DNA of 64,000 bases from Megalonaias nervosa (taxonomy: Eukaryota > Mollusca > Bivalvia > Unionida > Unionidae): NCBI GenBank assembly GCA_016617855.1, contig JAECUM010012906.1:20012-84011 (forward strand), given 5' to 3'. A model generated the notes under the pieces. That model saw nothing but the letters and a program-made list of their open reading frames with translations, was not told where the DNA came from and made no database searches. This document shows positions 14,021-26,600 of this stretch, one piece after another. The position numbers and the translations under genes were made by a program. The stretch's first letter is position 1. Each line of letters begins with the position of its first letter.

Positions 14021-17000
14021 TTTGGATTTTTAAAGCAGCTTTAACAATTTTTCAGTCATATCATGTATAAATAACAATGTACATGTATAAATGTGTGTGC
14101 GGGTGTGTGAATAGGATTTTTTACGCAGCTAGAACAGTTTTTCAGTCATATCATGACAAGGTACATGTATAAATGACAATGTTAATGAGTTTGGACAAGG
14201 CATTAGTGTTATCACATTGGCAGTCAAAAATTGTTGGCAGCATTCATGTTATCTTGATTGATGATGCAACATTAAAATAAAACAAACCACAGAATGTAAT
14301 GAACAATTATACAGCTTGACTCGGTGAAGTATTTAGAAGTCTCCAGCAGTCACTGTTAGACATTAATTTTCATGCATACGCTAATTCAGACTCGTGATCT
14401 TGAAAACAAAATTTTGGCCCCTTTCAACTAAAATGTTTAAAACTTAAATTTATATACATACATACATACATACATGCTTTGACAGGAATAGGAGATATTG
14501 AAATAGCAAAATGCTAACGTTGGTTGCCATTGTCTTCATATTGAATGTCAAATCGACATACTTTCCATTTAGGACCAAATAGACACTACAGAAGTCTTCT
14601 AGTGAAACCCCAATATTGATATCACCATCCATTTAGGAGTAGCAATAACTTGATTTTTTTCAAGACAATGACTGTTGTGATGGCCCTTGCAGATGTCTGA
14701 GCAGTAATATTTTCATTAAGGACCTTGGGATGAATGTGTGTGGCAATCCACCATGTAGTTTAGGAAGAGTAATGGTAACAAACTTTTACAAATGGACAGA
14801 CTGACATTAGATGTTGGAGGAGGGATGACAGACAAGAGAACCTCCCATAATTTCTCCTGGTCTATGACCAGTGGAGCAAAAACCAGAGATTAACTTTCTG
14901 CTCCTAAAATCTGTTTCAAAAGCTTTTATTATTATTGACCATGGATAGAAGACAGATTATAATGCATAAAAGTTACAAGATGTGAGTAACCTTGGAGTGA
15001 AAGCCAGTATTAAAAGCATAGCCCATGCAGCAGTAACTACCTAGAGTTGCCATGGCAACTGGGACTTCATGTTAAAAACATGCAGTCCATTCATCTAATT
15101 CCTATACCCATCCACATGTAAAATTTCAACCTATCAGAATTTACAATGCATGCATAGTCATTAATATGGAAAGTTTACCACTGAATAAATATTTATTCAT
15201 TCTTCACCTGATGAACCCCATAAAGCCATATATACACAATTCATTCATAAATTAAATATTTCATATGGTTTTAACGTGATAATTTTTTTTACTTCATTAA
15301 CCGATATATGCATTATCCACATAGATAACACTGCAGATATTAGTTTTTCAGTGTACAGAATGACTGTAAGTAGAAACTGTAATTTTTACAATGGCTGGTG
15401 CAAGACAGACAGTAAACAACGTGTCATAAAACTTACAATCTTTCTTAAGTCATATATTTTGTTCAGTTTTCTATACAAAAAAATTTTAAGTACACTTTAA
15501 ATAACAATATTCAATGATATTACATCAAAACATCAGTAATGCCAGTGGGGTGCAGACTTTAAAAAATAAATGTCAATTAAATAAGTTATGAGTGCAATCA
15601 TCATAAATGCTATATACCCTCTTGTATTTCAATGTGAAAAATATCAATCTACCATTACAGCTACAGTATGTCTGCTACCATTTTGGAAAACCTAATTAAG
15701 CGCTGATTGTGTTTTGATCTCTGATTTTGTAAATATTTGTTGTACGGCTATAATCAATTAAAATTAGACCTGCATTGCATTATCATGCTATTTATATCTT
15801 TCGATTTGTAAAGGACAATAAGAAATGGTTAAAAGGCTTGGAAATCCAACCTGTGGAAGAGCTAGTGGTAACAGTGGTGTGTCAGGTATATCATTTCAAT
15901 TCCCCATTTGAATAATGTAAATGACATAATTAAAGTATCTAACATTATTCAGTGGTTTATCCTACTAATTCATAAATGAGATTAATGATTGCAACATAAG
16001 CAAGCGAAAGGAGCACCCAGTGCATGGAAAATCAAGAACAGCATCCCCTTCTTAAATTTTCTGAGGTTCCTAGGTAACTTGTCCCCTCACTTATACTGTG
16101 GTTGATGTTTTGGGATGCCGTTGTGTATGAGTTATCAAGGGAGAGGTGTAACAATGATGGAGTTTACTCATTGTCAAATCTTTCCAAAATCTTTAGATGT
16201 ACAGCCTTCAGAGTGGTTACAAGGTTAGTCAGTCTGGTACAAGATCACCTCTTTAATATGCATGATTCTTGCCCATCATCAGTCCAAAAGTTTGATATTT
16301 AGAAGTCCAAATTGAAATAGGATCAGAAATATGGACTCCAGAATAGTAACAAGCAATTGTAGATGGGCATACGCATGTTGGACACAGGGCCATACCATAA
16401 GCTCCCTAGCTAGATGAGCTAAAAACTGAACCCAAGTCTGTGAAGTGTGAAATATGAGTCAGTGACCCACTTTTCTGATGTGAATGTAACATAAGAAACA
16501 CCACATTCTCAATTTAATAATCCACATAAAAAATGTATGTATATGCAATCCCAAGATCTGAGCTAAATGCAAAACTTAAGAATGTACAAGTATGAAATTA
16601 GCCCCCTTATCCCATTCCCCATGGAGTAGAAACCCACTCTTGTTGAGATGTATTAAGGCTGTATATATGTATACACTGTAATAAGTGATGCCAATGCTGA
16701 GGGTTACTCCCCTTTATTTAGCATAGGCAAATTTAACAAAATTAACCTGGGATGGGAGAGAGGCACACATGACATGAGAAAAAAATAGAAGAGCTAATCA
16801 TATAAATGTGTTACGTGTAGGCTTGTACAAATGTAACAAAAGAAGAGAGTGAAGCCAACAAGCTTTGTATATTTTAACAAAATAATTTATTTCCCTAGAA
16901 AACGATGTAAAAACATGAAATAGGACTTACGGTTTGTGAATATAATCCAAAAGTTAATCCTACAATTGAAAAATATAAGTCCTATCACTAAACAGTTCTA

Positions 17001-20000
17001 ATTGAATCCAGGTTCAGATCTCGATGACGTTCCAATATGGAAGCGATGATGTCAGATGAGGTTGTTGTACTTATGGCAACAGATCCTCGTTGAATCACAG
17101 TTTATGTTTCCGTTCAGAATTCCAGAATAAATTTCCACTGAATTTCTTTGTCCCAGAACTTTTTACTAAAAAGTACACTTGTTTAGTCTTCTAGAGTAAA
17201 TTATGAAATCCCCAAAAAATAGATGAACTTCAAATCAATCTGACATCAACAATTGAAACACCTTGTACCTACAAGGTGTAGACATACAACTGAATCAATT
17301 TAATACCAATTGGCTGTTTTAAGCCTCGATTTTAGATCACATAGAAGCTCATGTGACAGGCGACATGACCGCCAATTTGAACAGCGCAATAAAAAAAATG
17401 CCATTTATCACATATGCAAGAATAGCCCTATCTAAGAATCAAATTCTCACACTGGAAATAAAAAAAAAGAAATGCTGTTACAATTCAGCTAACACGTGGG
17501 CCGAAAATGACCTTGGTAATAGCTAATCATATTCACCCAATGTTTACAAAATCTATGAACCAAAGTTAGCTAAAAATAGTGCTTAAGTCATACTTTTACG
17601 TTCTAATCAGACTGATATTTTTTTCAAAAATATCAAACCCCGTGAAATTGATCATTACAATAAAATATAATGAAATAAAAATAAAGTAAAAATAATTTAA
17701 AACTAACACACAAGCAATTTAATTACATATTCGTAACACTTCCCACCATAAAGAAAAAGATTGATATAATAAAGCTTTCTTTTTACCATATGTAAATTAT
17801 ACATGAGGTAAAACAAAATTACATAAGAAAACTCTTATGAATTATACAAAGTGTACATGAAATAATAGTTCTATACATGGGAAAGTACATCTGCATTCAA
17901 ATTGTCTTTTCCTTTCATGTGCCTGATGTTAAGATTATATTCTTGCAAAAACAAACTCCACCTTAATAATCTTTGATTTTTATTTTTCATCTTGTCAATG
18001 AAAGTAAGTGGGTTGTGATCACTAAACACAACAACCAGAGAAGGAGCTGAGCTAAAGTAAACTTCAAAATGCTGTAATGCCAATATTAAAGCCAAACATT
18101 CCTTCTCGATTGTTGAGTAATTCCTTTGGTGCTTATTTAATTTCTTAGAGAAATAGCACACTGGGTGATCAACACCATTTCTATCTTCTTCAATCAATAC
18201 TGCTCCAACCCCAACATCACTTGCATCAACAGATAATTTAAAAGATTGATTGAAATTTGGAGCTGTAAGAACCGGCGCACTTTTGAGTATGGCTTTTAAC
18301 TTATCAAAAGCCTCCTGACATTTATCAATCTAAAGAAACTTGTTTTTCTTACTTAACAAGTTTGTCAGGGGTTCAGCAATATTAGAAAAATTGGAACATA
18401 ACTTTCGATAGTATCCTTCCATACCCAAAATTCGCATCAGTCGCTTTTTACTGACAGGCACAGGGAATTCAGAGATAGCCTTGACCTTAGCATCTATAGG
18501 TTTAACTTGACCATGTCCCCACAATATGTCCTAGAAAAAGTTACACAAGCACGGCAGAACTCACTTTTAGATAAACTGATTGTCAAATTTGCATCAGCGA
18601 GTCTGTCGAAGAACTTCCGAATTGTGGCTAGATGTTCTTTCCAGGTGTCATTGTAGATGATGACATCATCAATGTAAGCATCACAATTATCTAGACCAGA
18701 GGTAATCATATTCATCAAGCATTGAAAAGTACTTGGGGAACCCTTCATCACAAAAACTGCATTACTTTATATTGATAGAGTCCATCTGGAGTCACATATG
18801 CCAAAATTTCCTTTGCTCTTTCCGTTAGTGGAATTTGCCAAAATCCTTTCAGAAGGTCAAATTTGGTGACATACTTGACATTTCCAATTTTATCAATACA
18901 GTCATCGATTCTTGGTAATGGAAATGAATCTGTTTTGTCACACTGTTCACCTTCATATAATCAGTGCACATACATAAAGTTTTATCTAGTTTCGGAAAAA
19001 GTATACACGGTGAACTCCAATCGCTTTTACTGGGCTCTATGAAATCGTTCTCCAGCAAATACTGAATTTCCTTTTCTAGTATTCCTGTTTGGGAGGGTTC
19101 ATCCTGTATGGGTGTTGTTTCACAGGTTTTGAATCTACAATTTCAACGTCATGAAAAATTTTGTTTGTCTTCGAGGGAGTATCTGGAAACGAGTGCTCAT
19201 ATTCAAATAATAACTGTTTAAGTTCATTCCTTTCTTGTTGTTGTAAATGTAAAAGTTTCTGGTCCAGATTTTTCATAATTTCCGAATTCTGAAGATTTGT
19301 TGCTGCAAGATCAACAGTGTCCAATTGAATTTCTTCACTTAAATCCTCAGTTTGTGGGACAGGTACAAGTAAATTAATTGCATAATTTACTTGGCTATCT
19401 CTTTCAATATACTAGTACTCCATTAATTTATTTAGATCAGAGTACTATTATTATAATTTAACTCATTCATTTTCTTCTTTACTTTGTAAGGGCCGTAAAA
19501 TCTAATTTGAAGAAAATTTTGAAGAATGAGCAAGAGAGAATGAACTCTATTACAAGACTCAAAAGTTCTCTCAATTAAAGTTCTGTGAAACCATGATTTC
19601 ACTTTTGACTTGAACTGCAAAGTGCCAAATTCAAGCATAACAAGCTGGAAAATTCCAGACATGAAATTTGACCCTTGATCAGATTGGACAGATTTGGGAA
19701 GGCCAAATTGAGCAAAAACCTTTATCAAAGCTTTTAATATGGTTTTGGTTTTAATATTCCTCAAAGGAATCACCTCTGGGAATCCAGTTGATGCACACAT
19801 AATGGTCAACAAATATTGGTTGCCTGACTTGGTCTTAGGTAAGGGACCAACACAGTCTACCATAATTCTGCTAAATGGTTCATCAAATGCAAGAATAGGT
19901 TGCAGATGAGCCTTAGGTATCTTCTGATTGGGTTTTCCTACCATTTGACAAGTATGACAAGATCTACAAAATTTACAAACATCACCTTTGATTTTTGGCC

Positions 20001-23000
20001 AATAAAAGTGACTCAAGATCTTGTGATAAGTTTTATTTATCCCTAAATGACCAGCCAGAGGAGTTTCATGGGCCAAACTAAGTATTTCCTGTCTGTAAGA
20101 TTTTGGAACTACAATCTAATAGTTCACTGACCACTCGTCACTAGCAGGTACCTTGAGAGGTCTCCATTTTCTCATAAGAATTCCATTTTTAATGAAATAA
20201 CAGACAGGTACTTCAGTGGCTTCAGTTTCACTAATGGCCTTCTGAAACAAACAGGAGATCTCAGGATATTTTTCCTGTTTGACAACAAGTGATTGTCATT
20301 TGTCACCCTGATTTGATAAAAGAGAATGAATAGTTAAAAGAGGATCACTGTGATCAATATCTTTTGATTGATCCAAATTAGGAGTGAAAGTGACCTCATC
20401 AAAAGCCTGACCAATACATGTGTCAGCTAAAGGAATATTTTCCTTATCAAAATCATTCTCAAGAGCTTTCTTTGACATAGCTCTAGTAACTGCACAAGCT
20501 GGGTATAAATCAGGGTATTCTTTTTCAATGGGATCAAGTGACTTTCCAATCCAAAGAAGGCTTGTCAGTTACAAGTGGATTTTACCACAACCTTGTCTCC
20601 AGCTAGGTTGTTGCCTAGTAACAAATGAATGCCCTCAACGGGTAAAGTAGACACTATACCGACTGTCACAGGTCCTGAAACTAAGTCTGATGACAAATTT
20701 ACAGAATGGAGAGGAACATTAACATAGCTGCACTCTACTCCCTGAATGAGAACACTCTCATTAGAACAAGACTTCTCAGAAAAAAGGCAAAGTACCTGAT
20801 AATAAAAGACTCTGAGAAGCTCCTGTATCCTTTAAAATTTTAATAGGGATAGGATTGGCCAAATCACCCAAAAGTGATATAGAACCCTTCGACATGAATG
20901 GTTCATAATTCTCCATAATAAAATCAGACTGGGGTTTATTAGACCCAACAAATGTATTGCTTTCAACACATGACCATGACCTTGTTGTGCCAGACTGAGT
21001 TTTAGAAGGAGTCGTATTAAGCTGAAATACCTTTCTACTAGTAGACTGCTGAGTGAATGATTTGCCTACAGCAGGAACTTTATGAGTTAAAGAAAATTCA
21101 TCAGTAGCAAGAGCAGCATTTTCCAAGGTTTCGATCTTATGCTCTTCAAGATGATTTCTTAATGTCACCAGGGACACAGTTCTTGAACTCTTCATGTAAT
21201 ACAAGTTGTTTGATATTTTCATAATCATGTTCAACTTTCTTGGCTAAGCACCATCTCTCAAATAACTGCTCTTTTTCTCTAGCAAATTCGACATAAGTCT
21301 GTCCAGCTTCTTTAGTATAGTTTCTGAATTTTTGCCAATAAGCCTCAGGGACTAACGCATAACCCTTTAAGATGCACTCCTTAACCAAATCATAGTCAGA
21401 ACTTTACTGTACTGACAGGGATGCATAGATATCTCCGGCCTTGCCATAAAGTACACATTGCAATAACTGAGTCCAACGCTCCCTTGGCCATTTCAAATTT
21501 TCAGCAACTTTTTCAAAATAAATAAAATATTTGTCTACTTCTTTTTCTCTAAAAGGGGGCACTAACCTGATATTTCTTGTAATGTCAAAACTTGAATTTG
21601 TATGTGAAGTGGAAATGTGCTTTTGAATTTGTATGTGAAGTGGAAATGTGCTTTTCACTTGCCAGCTCAATTTCTTTCATTTTAATCTGAAATTCCCTTT
21701 CATCCTTCTCTTTTTCAAATTGTAACTGGTTATCTTTCTCCCTCTCCTGTCTCTCTCTCTCCTCTTTTTCAAATAACATTTGTTTTTCTTTCTCCCTCTC
21801 CTGTCTCTCTCTCTCTTCTTTTTCAAATTGTAATTGTTTATCTTTCTCCCTCTCCTGTCTCTCTCTCTCTCCTCTTTTTCAAATTGCAATTGCAATTGTT
21901 TCTCTTCTAATTGCAACTGCATTGTTCTTTTTCTTTCTGAAGCTCAAGCTTCATTAATTCTATTTCCATCTTGTATTTCATTTTAATTCCATTACTTTTA
22001 TGTCAGAGTCTGATACAGACTTACTGACCGAAGCCAAAACACTTTTATCAAAAACATTCTTCTCTACTGAATACTGAATCAAAATGTTTTTAATTTCTTG
22101 TTTCGTCAAGGAAGCTTTTGCTTCAGAAAGATCGTATTTTCTGGCAAGTTCAAGCAACTCATCTTTTTTCAAACTATCCAACCGTTCCTGAGTAGGACTA
22201 GAAAGAAAAGTCTCCACTTTTAATGACATTGTGAATGAAAGCCTGTTGTTTTCACTAAAGATTTCAAACAAAATGTAAAATAGTACATGGGATTTAAAAA
22301 CTAGGGGAATTTAAATTTTAAAAAAAAACAACTTTCTGAAATATTTTAGCCAAAATTCATATATCCCAAGACGAGAACCCCAATTTTCTCCTGTTACATG
22401 TAGGCTCGTACAAAAATAACAAAAGAAAAGACTGAAGCCAACAAGCTTTGAATATTTTAACAAAATAATTTATTTCCCTAGAAAACGATGTAAAAACATG
22501 AAATAGGACTTATGGTTTGTGAATATAATCCAAAAGTTAATCCTACAATTGAAAAATATAAGTCCTATCACTAAACAGTTCTAATTGAATCCAGGTTCGG
22601 ATCTTGATGACATTCCAATATGGAAGCGATGACGTCAGATGAGGTTGTTGTACTTATGGCAACAGATCCTCATTGAATCACAGTTTATGTTTCCGTTCAG
22701 AATTCCAGAATAAATTTCCACTGAATTTCTTTGTCCCAGAACTTTTTACTAAAAAGTACACTTGTTTAGTCTTCTAGAGAGTAAATTATGAAATCCCCAA
22801 AAAATAGATGAACTTCAAATCAATCTGACATCAACAATTGAAACACCTTGTACCTACAAGGTGTAGACATACAACTGAATCAATTTAATACCAATTGGCT
22901 GTTTTAAGCCTCGATTTTAGATCACATAGAAGCTCATGTGACAGGCGACATGACCGCCAATTTGAACAGCGCAATAAAAAAAATGCCATTTATCACATAT

Positions 23001-23549
23001 GCGAGAATAGCCCTATCTAAGAATCAAATTCTCACACTGGAAATAAAAAAAAAAGAAATGCTGTTACAATTCAGCTAACATGTGGGCTGAAAATGACCTT
23101 GGTAATAGCCAATCGTATTCATCCGATGTTTACAAAATCTATGAACCAAAGTGAGCTAAAAATAGTGCTTAAGTCATACTTTTATGTTCTAATCAAATCC
23201 CATGATAATGATCATTACAATAAAATATAATGAAACAAAAAGAAAGTAAAAATAATTTAAAACTAACACAGAAGTAATTTAATTACATATTCGTAACAAA
23301 TGACTGAAAGAAAACCATAGTCATACAAAAAAATCAGACACTATTATCTAATGTGTCACCAGCAACATCGTAAGGTGGTTAAACTAATAAATAATTACCT
23401 CCCTCCACCAAAAATACTGGCCAACATATACATCATGTGCTGAAAAATGGTATTACACCCACAAAACCAAATGCTTGACAGTGAATGACACCAGATTATT
23501 TAGATTATGTACAGTAGTGAATCCAACAAGATCTACTGCAGATGAGGAA

Positions 23550-23617
<68 letters not shown>

Positions 23618-26600
23618 TACTTTGTACTGACTGACTATGCTTGCCCAAAGATGCTGAGAACCTGACATGGGTAACAGAACAATTACAGGGCTTTTTATTT
23701 TTCTGTCGAGCTAGATTTACTCCTGGACAAAATGTGAACATGTATGACTTACACATACTGTCTTTTCACCTAATGAGGCTTAATAATAGTGTATGTGTTA
23801 AACAGATGTTGTTGGCCAAACATTACATTGCCTTCTGTATTTTGTGTAATTTTTCATACACTATCTAGCAATCAATAAAAATTATCAATATTTTCATTAA
23901 ATGATTTTGGTACAAAGGACTTGTTTAATTACCTTGAAAAGTGATTGATATTCATTTTTTTTATCTATAATTATTTGTTCACTTGAAAATTAATTAATAA
24001 GTATGTAAAATATAACAGACAATAAAGTAATCTCAGCTACCTGTTAGTGTATTGATACCTTAATCACTGAAATTATTAGACCACTCCGGAAGTCTAAGTG
24101 GTTAAAGCATCTGCCTCAGATGTGGGAGGTCATGGGTTCCAAGCCAGGACAAGTCATACCAAAGACTTATAAAAATGGTACTAACAGCTGCCTCACTTAG
24201 CACTCAGCATTAAGAGATTAGTATTAGGACTGCTTGGCCTGGTGTCAGGATAATGTGACATGGTGGGACATCATGCTACAGATCTGCGGCATGATGCCCC
24301 AGTGCTAGACATCACTATAAACTGCCACACTCCAGACATAGCAATATGACTAAAATTGTTAAAGCTATGTTAAAAATCTATTTAAAATAATACAAACAAA
24401 ATTTATCTGTTGTTTGAGAAACATTTAAAGTGATTTACATTTCTGATAAACATTCCATTTACCTCTTTATGTTGTATTTCTTCTGTGCAAACCTGGCTGC
24501 TATGGCAACTGTATTAAAGAAGCAAAATCCCATGGATAAATCACACCCAGCATGGTGACCTGGGGGTCTGAAACATTATAAATAATATTTACATGAATTA
24601 GTGTCATGTTGTCATAAAATATATGGTTGTCCAACTGTGATATAACATGCTGCAGTATTTCAAACTATTCATTTTTTATGTAAAAAAGAAACTTAACACA
24701 GCATCCCAAGTACTGCTGTATATAATCTTTTTTTATCTTGTTTAATATATTTAAATATCAAACAATGTTGAATGCTAGCAATCTCAAAAGCAGTATAATG
24801 TACCAATGTTCCCTGTACATCTAATAACTTTTAACACACAAAGCAAACAGACAATTTAAAACAATCACCTGTAACCTTGACTTTTGAGATAGGACCACAA
24901 ACATGGAATGCAACACATCTTCTGGTGACAGTATGTATATACACAGTTTCATCTATTTATCTTTAATAACTTCAAAGCAGAAACAACTGAAACCTTAAAA
25001 AATAACATGTGACCATGACACTGAAGACTGAAGCACAAATGTAGAATGCCGCTTGTCTTTGGAGACATCGTTGTATTCTACAATTGAGTGGGTCTGGTAC
25101 AGCAGTTAAAAATGGTTGTCAATGCCTGTTCTAGCATAAAAATAGCATGAAAAATTAACTTAAAACACACCATTTAACCAAAATGAGTGAAGCATGAACT
25201 ATGGGTCACAGTGACCTACTTTTGTGATGGGATTATAGTACTCATCAAGATGCATGCCCTCATAAAGTTTCACAATACCATGTATAATAATATATAGAGG
25301 TGAGCTACAAATGAGGACAAATGCTGATCAGAGAGACTCCATTTTCATTTTTTATATGACACAATGACTAGTAATGGTAGAGAAGCATATAAAGTTGCAT
25401 GAAGTACTTCGATGAGTTCAGGATGTACCTCAATGAGTTCAGGATACACCTCAGTGAGTTCAGGAAATACCTCTTAGAGTTCAAGATATACCTCAAAAAG
25501 TTCTGGATATACTTCAAAGAATTCATGAATTACCTCAAAAAGTTCAGGATATAGTAAGTAAACAAAAGTGTGAATGACAGATTTCAGTGCTACCACCCCC
25601 ACCCCAATCTTCCTTTGCAGTAAAATAGCTTATCCCTGGACCATGCAGAGCAATTACCTAATTCTACAAATTCAATGTGACATTGACCTCTGATTTTTTT
25701 ATTACTGACTCAACAGGGAGCTGCCCTTACTCAAACGTAAGGCAACCATGAAGTTAATAAAAACTGGGCATGGGAATCATGTAGAAAATAAACTTATCAT
25801 GTGGAAGAGAAAAATGACCTCTGGACTCAAGAATCAATAGCGATATGCCAAGTGCAGTCGAACTAGTATGAAGTTTGATGAAAACTGGCTCACAGAAATT
25901 TTACTTCTCAAGAATTAATAAAATAAAATTACAATGTCTACTTCAGTGACCTTGACCTTTCACCTCCTGGCCTCAGAATCAATAGGGAGCAGTCCCAGCC
26001 CAAATGTAGTCTACCTGTGAAGTTTGATGAGAATTAGGCCAAGGAAACTTGATATTTCATGCAGAAAGGAAAACATATTTTCAGCTCCAGTGAATCTGGT
26101 TAACTTGATCTTGGACACAGCTGCCCTAAAAATGATGGTCTTCTGTCTTAAGCAATGGATAAGGCACATATAAAGCGTGAGAAAAAGATAACTGCAAAAT
26201 AAAGTTATGCTCCAGAAACCACCTTGTTTACTGATGGATAGACAGTAGAACATCACTACTGCAATATCCATTGCACCTTCTGCTGTTTCTTAAAGGATCA
26301 AACCAAACACATAAAATACACTTACCTAACAATGGCCACACCGTTTACAGCCTGAAACAGAGAGAGAGAGAGAGAGAGAAATAAAAATGGGTACAGAGTA
26401 ATAAAACAACCATATACCAGGGATAATGATGTTAGTGTTCATTTCGTTTTATCTAAAATATGACTGGGGGAACAGTGATGATTCCAAAATAGTCTAGGTT
26501 TATAAATCAATTCCTTTCAAATGTAAAACCAAAAGGTTTCGTGTGACTTTCTTTTGATACTTTTGTGTTTTGATAATGTGTATTTCATTCTGCTCCCCAA

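Larger units (their letters stand above)
16809..23298 (-). mobile_element. Complete but decayed Ty3/gypsy-type LTR retrotransposon with copia-like domain order
   Basis: 6,490 bp, same strand as HDAC6. Two LTRs (907 and 930 nt), each TGTTAC...GTAACA, flanked by aatg on both sides (16,805-16,808 and 23,299-23,302). Coding order in the sense direction is gag, protease, integrase, RT, RNase H, then a purine tract and the 3' LTR. Integrase therefore precedes RT, as in the Gmr1 group rather than standard gypsy elements. Stops and frameshifts interrupt every domain, and a large piece of integrase is missing, so it is inactive. LTRs differ by about 30 substitutions in about 900 positions by eye, roughly 3%. 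Confidence 0.93.
13765..24462 (-). other. HDAC6 intron, 10.7 kb
   Basis: Holds microsatellites (13,985-14,020 GT/GA; 14,453-14,476 CATA), a piece of the 145-bp repeat family (14,530-14,850), a fragment of the TA-flanked DNA element family (about 15,380-16,148), the 6.5-kb LTR retrotransposon (16,809-23,298), an (AT)n tract (23,555-23,612) and a SINE (24,082-24,372). Nothing recognised in 14,850-15,370 and 16,150-16,800. Confidence 0.8.
24568..26325 (-). other. HDAC6 intron, 1.8 kb
   Basis: Mostly degenerate repeat (24,860-26,060) and a 21-bp minisatellite (25,412-25,556). No exon recognised between the RPPGHH exon and the 26-nt microexon. Confidence 0.75.

Noticed and set aside
23453..23756. 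Minus-strand frames with long Tyr-Ile runs
   Set aside because: Direct translation of the (AT)n microsatellite.
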